Shown: one piece after another, positions 34,991-44,278 of the stretch
Layout of the letters: each line of letters starts with the position of its first letter
How positions within the stretch are numbered: position 1 is the stretch's first letter
Assembly (NCBI RefSeq): GCF_021190915.1
Contig: NZ_JAIOAP010000014.1
Location: 1-64,000, forward strand
DNA: 64,000 nt
Reading direction: 5' to 3'
DNA from: Cohnella silvisoli
Lineage (GTDB): Bacteria > Bacillota > Bacilli > Paenibacillales > Paenibacillaceae
Made by a program: the position numbers and the translations under genes
The notes under the pieces: generated by a model
What the model saw: the letters and a program-made list of their open reading frames with translations, nothing else
What the model was told of the DNA's origin: nothing
Database searches by the model: none

Positions 34991-37900
34991 TCAGTTGATA
35001 AACGCTATATACTGCAGCATCCGCTTCAGCATCGAGGCGCTCTCGGCGCGCGTAGCATGTTTCTTCGCAGCGAACGTCGAATCCGTCGCGCCGTTAATGA
35101 TGCCGACAGAGACGGCTTGGGCTGTTGCATCTTGCGCCCAGCTTGCGATTTCGCTGCGATCGTTGAACTTATCCAGCGTCTTCGAATCCACGGCCACGTC
35201 TTTGCCTGCCGTTCGAATGGCCCGCACGATCATGGCAGCCATCTGCTCGCGTGTGATGTCCTCTTCCGGTAGGAAAGATCCGTCCGCGTTGCCGGTCACG
35301 AGCCCCGCTCTTTGCGACGCACCCACGGCACCGGCATACCAAGCGTCTGCCTTGACATCCGTGAACGGTTTATCCGGCTGTACCTCAAGAAGACCGAGGG
35401 CTCTTACGAGAAGCGCCGTGAATTCCGCCCGCGTAATCCTGCTGTCCGGCGAGAACTTATGGTCCGGCGTTCCCTGAACGATCAGCTTATTGGCGAGCAG
35501 TTCCACGTCCGCTTTGGCCCAATGCCCCTGCATATCGGCGAATGCATGGTTCGTCTCGATCAGCGCATAGATGCTGTTATGCGGAGATCGGATGGTTACG
35601 ATGCGGGATCCGTTTCGTTCGGAAACCACCGCGGGCACGAAATGCAAGTCGCCTTTCGGATCGTACCAAACCGCAACCAAGGAAGCCGGATCAACCTCGC
35701 TATCCAGGGTCAGCGTTCGTTCTAGATATCTGCCTTGGAAATCCGTTATTTGCCTGCCGTTAATCTCCATCTCGAAGCTGATCGGGTCCTTCGACAGGAG
35801 CCTCGCGCCCTCCCGAGCCGCCGCGTCTTCCACGTCATCTCTCGTTTGTTTGGATACTTTGGTGATGGTGATGGTGATGGTGACGTTGGCGCCGGTCGGG
35901 ATATTTTTCAATAAGCTAACCGGGAGAAGATAGCTCGCTCCCTCCACTTTGATCTCAACGACCGCAGACGGCTTTTTGGCTGCCAGTTCCGCCAGTGCGC
36001 TCATCGGAAGTTCAACCCGAACCTCGGGAACAGCCTCCGTGATCTCGATCGTCTTGACCGGATTGCCATCGGAAACGAATGCTTTGGTTAGCTTATCCGC
36101 ATCGAAGGATACGTTTATGGCATCCCGGCCATCCGCGCTCTTTACTTCCTTCACGCTCGCTCCTGCCCCCAATCCACCGGCGTCAATGCCTTTGTCAGCT
36201 GCCGTCGGTTCGGCCGGCGTGGTCGGTGCAGTCGGTGCGGTCGGCACAGAAACCGGAATAAGATTCCACTTCGCATAGAGCTTAATGTCACCCGTTACCG
36301 GAGATGCGAAATCGTACGCTGTTGTCAGCATCTTGCTGGTATACCAACCTCCAAACGTATATCCCATACGCGTCGGATCAGCCGGCTGCAGTACCGCCCC
36401 GTTGTATTCCACGGTCTGACCGGCAACAGGCGAACCTCCATTGCTGTCGAAGCTAACCGTAAACTTGTTAATCGTCCACTTCGCATACAGCGGAAAATTC
36501 CCCGTAACCGGCGTGTCAAAGTCATACGCCGTCGTGAACCCGCTATCCGAATACCAGCCTGCGAACGTGTAACCCGTACGTGATGGATCCTCCGGCTTCG
36601 TTACCATTCCGTTGTATTCCACGGTCTGGCCGGCAACAGGCGAACCTCCATCGCTGTCGAAGCTAACCGAGTACTTGTTAATCGTCCACTTCGCATACAG
36701 CGGGAAATTCCCCGTAACCGGTGCGTCAAAGTCATACGCCGTCGTGAACCCGCTGTCCGAATACCAGCCTGCGAACGTGTAACCCATAAGTGATGGATCC
36801 TCCGGCTTCGTTACCATTCCGTTGTATTCCACGGTCTGGCCGGCAACAGGCGAACCTCCATTGCTGTCGAAGCTAACCGTAAACTTGTTAATCGTCCACT
36901 TCGCGTAGAGCGGGAGGTTATCGGTGACTGGCGAAGCAAAATTGTACTCCGAAGAAAATGCGCTATCCGAATACCAGCCTGCGAACGTGTAACCCACAAG
37001 TGATGGATCCTCCGGCTTCGTTACCGTTCCATTGTATTCCACAGTCTGGCTAGTAACAGAGGAACCTCCATTGCTGTCAAAGCTAACCGAGTACTTGCTA
37101 ATCGTCCACTTCGCATACAGCATGAAATTCCCCGTAACCGGTGCGTCAAAGTCATACGCCGTCGTCATGCCATTGTCCGTGTACCAGCCCCTGAACGTAT
37201 ACCCGGTGCTCGTCGGCGCCGCAGGTTCAGAAGCCTTGCCGTTATACGGAACCGCTTGGCTCCCTACAGCCGTACCTCCCTTGCTGTCGAAGCTGACCAT
37301 CCTGGGCAAATACACCGCGAAATGTACGGTCGTCATATTCCCTACCGCGTCGGTGACCACCAGCGTATGCGGTCCATCCGAACTAACAACAGATCCGCTT
37401 GTAAAGCTGCGGCCGTCAAGCAGCGCCGTCCCTTCGTTAAACGTAATCGTCGGAGCCTCGCTATAGATGGCTCCTTCGGCGACGCCCGATACGAGCGGCG
37501 GGGTATTATCGATCGTAAAACCAATGACCAAAGTATGGCTCCCATACGTAGAGGTCACGATTAACGAATGCGCGCCTTCCGTTCTTACCACAGTCCCGCT
37601 TGAGATGGGGTTGCCATCCAAAGTCGCCGTTCCGTTCGTGAAATCGATCGTTACATCGCGATCATACGTCGCTCCATTCGTCACCCCCGTGATAACGGGG
37701 TCCGGCTCCTCTACGGACAGCTGAACCGTAATTTTGCCGCTGCTGCGATAATTGTCGCTCGCCAGGTAGGTAAAGCTGTCCGAGCCCGCATAATTCAAGT
37801 TGGGCGTATAGACAAAAGAGCCGTCTTTGTTCATCGCTACGGTTCCGTGCGCAGGCTTATCGATCAGCATGGCGGTAAGGGCGTTGCTGTCATTGGACAT

Positions 37901-38893
37901 GACACCCGGTGCAGACACCGTGAGGGGCGCATTGACGTTCGTCCGATAGCTGTCCGGATTCGCCGCGAGAGCCGACTCCCTGGTCAAGACAGGATAATAG
38001 CCGATAGATTTGTTTCCATCGGAAATTCTTGTCTTCATATAATACAGCAGATCATCTCTGCCGCTGCTCATATCAGGAATCGAAAAATAAGTCGTTCCAT
38101 CCCCCCCGAACCTTGCTCCGAGCAGCGTGAAGAGGAGCGAAGAATGTGCAATCGAGAACGCGGAGCCGTCGGTTTCGGTCCAGAAAGAAGATAATGCCGA
38201 CGATCGAAAGGGGAACGCAACGATTTCTCCAAGATACTCATATTGTGTTCCGTACGAGTTCGGGGAGCCGTTGCTCGAATAAAGCGGTGTTCCTTGGGTA
38301 GAAATGTAATACCGAAGGCCGGGCATCGGAGAAGGAACTTCCGGCAATGCAAACGTTGTCTCCCCGTCTCCGCCGTAAGCCGTACCCATCAAATAAAAAA
38401 GGTCCATGTATTGGGATTTGGACAAAGCCCGATGATCCGCCGGCAGCCACCCAGCGGGTATCAGCTCGTCCGGATACGGAAACAGTCTGATCTCGCCCAT
38501 GATGGATACACCCGGATATTCAGGTATCGGAGGAGGAAAAGAGGCCGAGATCGCCATGTAATAGCCCACTCCATGCACCGACTCCATGCCGCGCAAATCA
38601 GGCAGGGCAAACGTGCTTTGCCCGACTCCGCCGAATTTGTTTCCGAGCAAGGAGAACAACTGCTGATTTCCGTCAATCGGCAATTCCTGCCCTGCGCAGT
38701 AATACCATCCCAAAGGCGCGTCATTGTACGGGAACAGCTTGATTTCCCCCAACATAGGCGCAAATCCGGCCGCATGCGCCTTCTTCGCCGCGGTCAACAT
38801 CCCTGCAACGGAAGCCAAGACGATCACGGCCGCCATGAACAAGGCCAGCATTCTATTGCCGATCTTGCGATTATTAGGACTCATTGTTCTCAT
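34991..38893 (-). CDS. giant surface protein: tail-collar, Big, InlB repeats and SLH domains
   Basis: This is a 1300-residue exported protein. A signal-like N-terminus (about 14-42) is followed by three phage tail-collar-type domains (about 45-330; GEIKLFPYNDAPLGWYYCAG, GEIRLFPYPDELIPAGWLPA, GEIVAFPFRSSALSSFWTET). A cadherin-like Big domain follows (YTPNLNYAGSDSFTYLASDN) and two short Ig-like units. Next are five 70-residue InlB B-type repeats (about 530-880; GYTFAGWYSD, LYAKWTINK), then a beta domain, and three C-terminal SLH motifs (about 1110-1300; FADMQGHWAKADVELLANKL) that bind pyruvylated cell-wall polymer. Its role is likely adhesion. It carries its own terminator. Confidence 0.85.
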   Translation of the reverse strand: MRTMSPNNRKIGNRMLALFMAAVIVLASVAGMLTAAKKAHAAGFAPMLGEIKLFPYNDAPLGWYYCAGQELPIDGNQQLFSLLGNKFGGVGQSTFALPDLRGMESVHGVGYYMAISASFPPPIPEYPGVSIMGEIRLFPYPDELIPAGWLPADHRALSKSQYMDLFYLMGTAYGGDGETTFALPEVPSPMPGLRYYISTQGTPLYSSNGSPNSYGTQYEYLGEIVAFPFRSSALSSFWTETDGSAFSIAHSSLLFTLLGARFGGDGTTYFSIPDMSSGRDDLLYYMKTRISDGNKSIGYYPVLTRESALAANPDSYRTNVNAPLTVSAPGVMSNDSNALTAMLIDKPAHGTVAMNKDGSFVYTPNLNYAGSDSFTYLASDNYRSSGKITVQLSVEEPDPVITGVTNGATYDRDVTIDFTNGTATLDGNPISSGTVVRTEGAHSLIVTSTYGSHTLVIGFTIDNTPPLVSGVAEGAIYSEAPTITFNEGTALLDGRSFTSGSVVSSDGPHTLVVTDAVGNMTTVHFAVYLPRMVSFDSKGGTAVGSQAVPYNGKASEPAAPTSTGYTFRGWYTDNGMTTAYDFDAPVTGNFMLYAKWTISKYSVSFDSNGGSSVTSQTVEYNGTVTKPEDPSLVGYTFAGWYSDSAFSSEYNFASPVTDNLPLYAKWTINKFTVSFDSNGGSPVAGQTVEYNGMVTKPEDPSLMGYTFAGWYSDSGFTTAYDFDAPVTGNFPLYAKWTINKYSVSFDSDGGSPVAGQTVEYNGMVTKPEDPSRTGYTFAGWYSDSGFTTAYDFDTPVTGNFPLYAKWTINKFTVSFDSNGGSPVAGQTVEYNGAVLQPADPTRMGYTFGGWYTSKMLTTAYDFASPVTGDIKLYAKWNLIPVSVPTAPTAPTTPAEPTAADKGIDAGGLGAGASVKEVKSADGRDAINVSFDADKLTKAFVSDGNPVKTIEITEAVPEVRVELPMSALAELAAKKPSAVVEIKVEGASYLLPVSLLKNIPTGANVTITITITKVSKQTRDDVEDAAAREGARLLSKDPISFEMEINGRQITDFQGRYLERTLTLDSEVDPASLVAVWYDPKGDLHFVPAVVSERNGSRIVTIRSPHNSIYALIETNHAFADMQGHWAKADVELLANKLIVQGTPDHKFSPDSRITRAEFTALLVRALGLLEVQPDKPFTDVKADAWYAGAVGASQRAGLVTGNADGSFLPEEDITREQMAAMIVRAIRTAGKDVAVDSKTLDKFNDRSEIASWAQDATAQAVSVGIINGATDSTFAAKKHATRAESASMLKRMLQYIAFIN
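36259..37300 (-). repeat. five tandem 210-bp InlB B-type repeats
   Basis: Each unit encodes about 70 residues with the pattern VSFDSNGGS.V..QTVEYNG...P..P...GYTF.GWY...YDF..PVTG...LYAKW. Units 3, 4 and 5 are nearly identical at DNA level, which suggests recent duplication or gene conversion and makes copy number prone to change. Confidence 0.9.
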
Positions 38894-39288
38894 TCTTCTC
38901 TTCGTCTCCCTACTTATGGACTACAAGCATCAATCAGAAAATAAAAACCGTTCAGGTGCCGCCCTTTTCTCAGCTTTTTCCATACCGATCGGCTGCAGGA
39001 GATACGTGTTGAATTATACGAATCAGTACTCCCAAATTTCTCACAAGATAAAAATAGAACCGTCCCTTAGCCAAAACCGGGAACGGTTCTTGTAACTCTT
39101 GCGCGAATCTTATCATAGTATCGAGATCGAAACCCCAAATATCGATAACGGCATGTTTTTAACACGACAAAAACCCGCCATCACAAAAGCAATGGAGGGT
39201 TCATTTCCATCATTAAAGCACGGATTGCAGCTATGTTATAATATTTGTAATTATACTCCTAAGCTGTTCTACACTGGAGTGACCACTG
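38894..39288. other. intergenic region with a terminator-like hairpin
   Basis: The arms AGAACCGT-CCC and GGG-AACGGTTCT lie at 39056-39090. They could end a short leader on the minus strand or a rightward transcript. No gene was found in the rest, which must hold the divergent promoters for the SLH and AraC genes. Confidence 0.5.
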
Positions 39289-40113
39289 ATGCAATTGAAA
39301 CTCGGGAAACCCGTTGGACTGTTAAATGTAAATATGGAAAAGCCCAAATTTTCAGTTTCCCAATACTCACCTTCCGCCGATCTCATTCATTTCATTGAGC
39401 ATTATTGGGTTGTCCGCTGGGATCTTCGGGGGCAGGAACCGCACCTTCAAGAAACCTTGCCTCATCCTTCCGTTCATCTTGTTTTCGAAAGAGACAATTC
39501 GCGAATTGTGGGCGTCTTTAAAGGGAGATTTTCTGTGCTTCTTCAGGAACAAGGAGCAGTCTTCGGCGTTAAATTCCGGCCTGGAGCCTTTTATCTGTTT
39601 CTGCAAAAACCCGTTTCAACCCTAACGGGCTGCATGGTGCCTTTCCAAGAAATCTTCGGAATAAGCAGCAAAGCGTTGGAACAACAGCTTTTTTCTCAGG
39701 AAACCGCAGAACAAATGATTCCTTTTGCAGAATCTTTTATTCGGGAACGGCTTCCTGAACCAGACAACCATGTCGACTTCATTAATACAATCGTGCAAAG
39801 TATCATCTCCGACAGAAGTATCGTTAAAGTTGATGACATTGTGCGCCGCTTTCAAATTCACAAAAGACAGTTTCAAATGTTATTCCGTCAGTATGTGGGG
39901 ATCAGTCCCAAATGGATGATTCAACGCTACCGACTTCACGAAGCGGTGGAAAAAATGGCCGATGGCGATATTCCCGACTGGTCAAGGCTTGCTTTGGATC
40001 TCGGTTATTACGATCAAGCTCATTTCATTAAAGACTTCAAATCCATCGTAGGAAAATCTCCGGAAATCTACACCAAATTGTTAAGTGAAGTGAACCCGGG
40101 CAAAGGCCGTTAA
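39289..40113 (+). CDS. AraC-family transcriptional regulator
   Basis: The 274-residue protein has a DUF6597-like sensor half (HYWVVRWDLRGQEPHLQETL PHPSVHLVFE) and a C-terminal AraC double HTH (about 185-265; VKVDDIVRRFQIHKRQFQML, ARLALDLGYYDQAHFIKDFK). A GGAG precedes the ATG at 39289; a second in-frame ATG at 39334 is nearer the conserved part but lacks a good ribosome site. Its 3' end overlaps the convergent VOC gene by 4 bases. Target genes are unknown. Confidence 0.8.
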   Translation: MQLKLGKPVGLLNVNMEKPKFSVSQYSPSADLIHFIEHYWVVRWDLRGQEPHLQETLPHPSVHLVFERDNSRIVGVFKGRFSVLLQEQGAVFGVKFRPGAFYLFLQKPVSTLTGCMVPFQEIFGISSKALEQQLFSQETAEQMIPFAESFIRERLPEPDNHVDFINTIVQSIISDRSIVKVDDIVRRFQIHKRQFQMLFRQYVGISPKWMIQRYRLHEAVEKMADGDIPDWSRLALDLGYYDQAHFIKDFKSIVGKSPEIYTKLLSEVNPGKGR

Positions 40114-40499
40114 AGCGGGTGTTTGTATAATTCGATCACATTACCATCTGGATCGCGTAAATGAGCGACCCTTGCATTCCAAGCCTGTCGATCATGAGGT
40201 TCGTTAAGGAGAACCACCCCTTTATCTTTCAAACGGGCGCAAACCTCATCGACTTGATCTACTGCAAATGCGAGTAAAAATTTCGATTGTGGTTCTGCGC
40301 CGGTTGGAAGATTGTTTTCATTGATTACTTCAGCCATATTTTGACGAGAAAAAATTTCTATTTTGGTTTCGCCTGTATTAAACGATGCGAACTGCATCTC
40401 CTCTGCGGAAAATCCCATTGGAATCTCCATCACGTCTCTGTAAAACGCTACACTTTTATGAAAATCTTCTACCAACAGTCTCATTTGCGACAATTTCAT
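40110..40499 (-). CDS. VOC family protein (glyoxalase/bleomycin resistance type)
   Basis: The 129-residue protein is a complete two-module VOC protein: MRLLVEDFHKSVAFYRDVME at the N-terminus and ARVAHLRDPDGNVIELYKHP at the C-terminus with the usual metal-ligand glutamate. The substrate is not predictable. It is convergent with the AraC gene and is not obviously in an operon. Confidence 0.85.
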   Translation of the reverse strand: MKLSQMRLLVEDFHKSVAFYRDVMEIPMGFSAEEMQFASFNTGETKIEIFSRQNMAEVINENNLPTGAEPQSKFLLAFAVDQVDEVCARLKDKGVVLLNEPHDRQAWNARVAHLRDPDGNVIELYKHPL

Positions 40500-40705
40500 T
40501 GTTCCACTACCTCTCTATACATATTGTGGCTAGCCCGGCAGGACAAAGGTTTCCTATGCCTAATTTAACAAATTTACGGAAACCCGTATTGTAAAAACAC
40601 GAAAAACCTGCCGTTACAGTTTATTACCCAATAGACGACCATTATCATTCCATTGTCTATACAATTAATTTATACGGGTATGTTTATCTCCCAAAGACAA
40701 AGTAA

Positions 40706-40733
40706 GAGCGCTACCTATTAGGTGAGCGCTCTA
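40706..40733. terminator. hairpin terminator
   Basis: AGAGCGCT and AGCGCTCT with a 12-base interior and trailing ATATTTT on the plus strand. It lies between two leftward genes and probably ends the YheC-like transcript. Confidence 0.55.
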
Positions 40734-40843
40734 TATTTTCAATAAACGATAACCATCTTCAGGGAGCCCAACAAGCAACTTATGCACCCGCTAGGAGACT
40801 CGAAACCAATTCCTAATCGAATCCCGGCAAGCATTCACCTTTG

Positions 40844-41599
40844 TCATTTCCTTCTCCCATATTGTTTGGCAAAAGAAACAATTCGTCGATATAATCCCTT
40901 ATCCTTCAAGTGCTTCAGCGGATAAAATTGAGGTCTCGTATTCACTTCCAAAATCCAGGGCTTTCCTGCAGAATCCAGCGCGACGTCCAAACCAAGTTCT
41001 CTGAATCCCTTCAAATGTCGATCAAAGCAATGCCCCACGGAGACACCCATCCGCTTCAACTTCGCTTCCTTTCGTTGAATGGAGGCTGCATGATATCCTG
41101 CATCTGACAAGGTTGAACGAAAGTAGCCAATTTTCCCTCCTTGATTATAGTTCGTAGCGACCTTTCCTGACCGTCCTATTTTCGTAAATACAGCTGTGCT
41201 TACCCACTTGCCTCCATTTGTTTTTTGAACCATAACACGAATATCGAAGGGCCGTCCGTTTGTCTTGGCTAATGCAATTCCCTTCTGCAACAGGTACGGC
41301 CTATGAGCTGAATACCGCTTCAGATTATTGAACAATTGATCTATCGTACGGTAAACGACTTTGATGGAATTGGATTGCGTTTGATACCCTTGTGCCCGTT
41401 TTTTTATCCGGATAATGTTGACCCCGCCTGAACCGTTCGTAGGCTTAAAATAGACGACGGAATGAGAGGTCAGCATAGTTGTCAGATTGTGTTTATTGAA
41501 CAACATGGTTTGAGGAATATGTTTTAGAAAATCTCGCCGTTTTAACAGCCATTTCGTTTTTGTCCATTTACTGCCGACTGTACTGCTTCTGTATTTCAT
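40844..41599 (-). CDS. YheC/YheD-like spore-coat-associated ATP-grasp protein
   Basis: The 251-residue protein belongs to the YheC/YheD family, found in spore formers. It starts MKYRSSTVGSKWTKTKWLLK, has VVYFKPTNGSGGVNIIRIKK (ATP-binding lysine and glycine-rich loop), FDIRVMVQKTNGGKWVSTAV, and ends with the metal-binding DSAGKPWILEVNTRPQF motif of the ATP-grasp fold. The reaction is unknown; family members are linked to the spore coat. Start at 41599 after GGGAGATG rather than the longer 41620 frame. It supports an endospore-forming host. Confidence 0.85.
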   Translation of the reverse strand: MKYRSSTVGSKWTKTKWLLKRRDFLKHIPQTMLFNKHNLTTMLTSHSVVYFKPTNGSGGVNIIRIKKRAQGYQTQSNSIKVVYRTIDQLFNNLKRYSAHRPYLLQKGIALAKTNGRPFDIRVMVQKTNGGKWVSTAVFTKIGRSGKVATNYNQGGKIGYFRSTLSDAGYHAASIQRKEAKLKRMGVSVGHCFDRHLKGFRELGLDVALDSAGKPWILEVNTRPQFYPLKHLKDKGLYRRIVSFAKQYGRRK

Positions 41600-41802
41600 C
41601 GAACTCTTCACATCTCCCATCTTTGTTAAGAACCGACTTGAGTGACTTAATAAATATCTTATGCAGCGATAAAAATTTGAAAGACGGCTCTCACCATAAA
41701 TCAGCAGTTGCTGATAAAACCAGCAAAAGACAGATCGATCATACAGCAGATAGACCCTTCAATTATAGAAGTCGGAAATGGTTTCCTGCGGCCTTAATTA
41801 GA

Positions 41803-41831
41803 TTGACCATCATAATATCATATGTTACTAT
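41803..41831 (+). promoter_or_regulatory. sigma-A-like promoter of the PadR gene
   Basis: TTGACC (41803-41808) and TACTAT (41826-41831) with a 17-base spacer, 31 bases before the PadR start. Confidence 0.55.
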
Positions 41832-41862
41832 TAACCTATGTTATTTATAACGAGGTGTAATT

Positions 41863-42780
41863 ATGTCAATCCAATTAGCAATATTAGGCATACTGAGTTG
41901 GAAGTCCTCAACAGGATATGAACTAAAAAAGATTTTTGAGGATTCCTCCTTCATGTATTGGTCCGGTAATAATAATCAAATTTACAAAGCTCTAATGAAT
42001 ATGGAAAATGAAGATTTTGTTACCAGTGAGGTGGTCCATCAGGATAACTCTCCTTCAAAAAAAATATATACCATAACAGAAGAAGGACTTAACGAACTAA
42101 AAAAATGGCTTGTGTCATCACCCGAAGCTCCTGAGATAAAAAAAACATGTTTGGTGCAGCTTGCATGGTCAGATATGTTAAGTAATCAAGAATTAAGTGA
42201 GGTACTCTCAAAATATGAAAATGAAATCAAACTGCAATTGATTATGCAGAAAGAGAAATACAGACGTGCTCTTCATTCACCTAATAGGAGCACAAGGGAA
42301 AGCTTAATATGGGAGATGATTTCAGAAAACATTATTTCAACCTATAATAATGAACTTAATTGGGTCCGTGAAACCCGTCAGAAGTTGTTTGAAAATGAAG
42401 TTATGGAGGAAAAAGACAAAATGAACTATCAAATTAGAGAAATAGAGAGTAAAAAATATATTGAACTCATTTCTACTACTGAACCTTTAAGTACAGAGAA
42501 TGATGCACTTGATCTAATATCTTTATGCTGGGAACATGAGACAAATGCGCTTATGATACACTATGCAGCCTTATCAGAAGACTTCTTCAAACTTAAAACC
42601 AGATTAGCCGGCAATATTATTCAGAAATTTATAAACTATGGTATAAAAGCTGCTGCTATTATTCCTCAGGAGACAATTCAAAAAGGCAGATTTAAAGAAA
42701 TGGCCATGGAAACGAACAAAGGCAATCATTTTAGATTGTATGAAAGTAAAGAAGAAGCTGAAAAATGGCTTCTGAAATAG
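41863..42780 (+). CDS. PadR regulator fused to a DUF4180 domain
   Basis: This is a 305-residue two-part protein. Residues 1-175 are a PadR winged helix (LAILGILSWKSSTGYELKKI) with the C-terminal helical domain. From about residue 188 a DUF4180 domain begins (MNYQIREIESKKYIELISTT, then ALDLISLCWEHETNALMIHY), ending FRLYESKEEAEKWL. The two are usually separate proteins or neighbours; here they form one frame. DUF4180 may sense the inducer (inference). ACGAGGTG precedes the ATG. Confidence 0.8.
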   Translation: MSIQLAILGILSWKSSTGYELKKIFEDSSFMYWSGNNNQIYKALMNMENEDFVTSEVVHQDNSPSKKIYTITEEGLNELKKWLVSSPEAPEIKKTCLVQLAWSDMLSNQELSEVLSKYENEIKLQLIMQKEKYRRALHSPNRSTRESLIWEMISENIISTYNNELNWVRETRQKLFENEVMEEKDKMNYQIREIESKKYIELISTTEPLSTENDALDLISLCWEHETNALMIHYAALSEDFFKLKTRLAGNIIQKFINYGIKAAAIIPQETIQKGRFKEMAMETNKGNHFRLYESKEEAEKWLLK

Positions 42781-42786
42781 AAAGAA

Positions 42787-43372
42787 GTTGAGACAAGTCT
42801 TGGACCGACTTTTATCATAGAGTCTGGATCAAAGGACAATCCCCCACTGATCCTCCTGCGTATCGAACTCTTTCACCTGGTACGGCGATGTAGTTTCTCT
42901 TTCTAAAACCTACAATGTCTTTGCAATCGACATTATTGGAGAAGCAGGATTATCAGCGGCAAGCCGACCAAGCTACGAAAATGGTGCATATGCTCTATTG
43001 TTGAATGAAACAATAAATGCACTTGGATTAAGCACGTGTTCAATTGTAGCTATGTCATTAGGCGGCTGGATGGCATTGAGTTTCGCTACCACCTATCCGG
43101 ATAAGGTTGATAATTTGGTTTTGCTTTGTCCCGGAGGGCTTGCACATGAAAAAGCCAGTTTCCTATGGAAAGCAATTTTTTTCTCACTACTTGGAAAATG
43201 GGGTCAGCTACAAACACTCAAATTAGTGATCAGTCACTTTATCAATTAACTATGCCGATTTTAATGCTTTTTGGCGATTCTGATCAATTAATACATGCAA
43301 TCAAGAGTATTAAGCGACTTAAACAATTTGCACAACAAGCCAGGATCGAGCTGCTGCCTGAAGAGTCGAGTT
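42787..43372 (+). pseudogene. alpha/beta hydrolase pseudogene, two frameshifts
   Basis: Three frames in sequence give one hydrolase: TSLGPTFIIESGSKDNPPLI up to about 42868, then SNSFTWYGDVVSLSKTYNVF, FAIDIIGEAGLSAASRPSYE and the nucleophile elbow VAMSLGGWMALSFA up to 43248, and finally TMPILMLFGDSDQLIHAIKS up to about 43370. The first 25 or so residues and the final histidine region are missing. The nucleophile serine and the acidic residue (GDSD) survive, but the gene is dead. It may once have been paired with the PadR gene just upstream. Confidence 0.8.
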
Positions 43373-43489
43373 CAGTGACTATCTACCTGTATTTACTTTT
43401 TAACATTGCTGCGTCTACATTCAACTCAACTCTCTGTTGTACCAGCATGCGCGATACGCATCACCGCGCTGTCTGTAACGGCAAATTTT

Positions 43490-43516
43490 AAGGCCATCCA
43501 AGCAAAGGATGGCCTT
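43490..43516. terminator. terminator hairpin, related to the one at 48.14 kb
   Basis: AAGGCCATCC and GGATGGCCTT enclose AAGCAAA, with TTTTG following on plus. It is preceded by GTAACGGCAAATTTT, as at 48.12 kb (GTAACGGCAAAATTT), so the two are copies of one cassette. Confidence 0.7.
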
Positions 43517-43543
43517 TTGATCATTAATAATTAATATAAAGCG

Positions 43544-44143
43544 CTATTCGACGGGCATGAAAATATCAGATAAATTTCCTGGCCTATAGTAAGGATAATC
43601 CATCATCTTTTGAACCTTTCTCGCAATATCTGCTGTCGTTAATGATTCAACAAGGTACAAACCTAAATCAATAGAAGCTGAAACACCGCCACCCGTATAA
43701 GTATCCCCATTCCGTACAATTCGGGCCTTAACAACCTCTGAGCAATAAGGAGTCAACAATTCATATGCAGATGGGTTCGTTGTCGCCATTTTTCCATTTA
43801 AGAACCCTGCAGCCCCTAAAAGCAAAGCACCTGTACAGACTGATACTTTGTACTGTACATCGCGGGCACTTTGAATCCAAGAAACAAATTCAGTATCATA
43901 TCTCAATTCTCTAGTAGGCATACCACCAGGAATAAATATCAAATCATATCCGGATAAATCTGGGCTGACATGTTTGATTTTCAATGTCATACCTCGATCG
44001 TCTGTAATTTCCTCTTTGTTTGCACAGAGATCCCACGATACTCCCTCTTTAGCCTTTAAGATTCTTAACCAAGATACCGCTTCGTAAAAACCAACAAAAT
44101 CTAACGATGTCATCTTGTCAAACAGAATGTAAGCCATCTTCAT
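43544..44143 (-). CDS. DJ-1/PfpI family protein under a ZTP-like riboswitch
   Basis: The 199-residue DJ-1/PfpI protein has the FIPGGMPTREL oxyanion loop and the nucleophile elbow KVSVCTGALLLGAAG with cysteine near residue 103. It ends YYRPGNLSDIFMPVE. AGGTGGC precedes the ATG. A probable ZTP riboswitch with terminator lies directly upstream, so expression should rise when ZMP/ZTP builds up, i.e. when 10-formyl-tetrahydrofolate is short. A DJ-1 protein in that regulon could remove reactive aldehydes or damaged purine intermediates (inference). Enzymatic function is not established. Confidence 0.85.
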   Translation of the reverse strand: MKMAYILFDKMTSLDFVGFYEAVSWLRILKAKEGVSWDLCANKEEITDDRGMTLKIKHVSPDLSGYDLIFIPGGMPTRELRYDTEFVSWIQSARDVQYKVSVCTGALLLGAAGFLNGKMATTNPSAYELLTPYCSEVVKARIVRNGDTYTGGGVSASIDLGLYLVESLTTADIARKVQKMMDYPYYRPGNLSDIFMPVE

Positions 44144-44177
44144 CCTGAGCCACCTGACCTTTCAATAATTTGAAATA

Positions 44178-44278
44178 AAAAAAGCATCTGATCTAAGATC
44201 AAATACTTTGCCCAGGCGTACGGCTTATGAAATATGTGCTCCCTCGTAGTTACCTACGTTACGCCAGTCACACATACC
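44178..44278 (-). ncRNA. ZMP/ZTP (pfl) riboswitch with intrinsic terminator
   Basis: Read on the minus strand, the leader shows TGTGTGACTGGCG, a GTAA-capped hairpin (CGTAG/CTACG), GAGGGAGCACATA and the 3' domain AGCCGTACGCCTGGGCA, the hallmark ZTP-riboswitch elements. P1 is formed by TATGTG and CACATA. A terminator hairpin (TGATCTTAGATCA, 44189-44201) and seven U residues follow, 35 bases before the DJ-1 start. ZTP riboswitches switch genes on when ZMP/ZTP is high. The match was made by eye. Confidence 0.8.

Noticed and set aside
35000-38950. Many plus-strand open frames opposite the SLH protein gene
   Set aside because: They are complements of repetitive, GC-rich coding sequence with no protein-like composition.
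38894-39095. Riboswitch ahead of the SLH protein gene
   Set aside because: The leader contains a hairpin and some purine-rich blocks, but no known riboswitch core could be matched.
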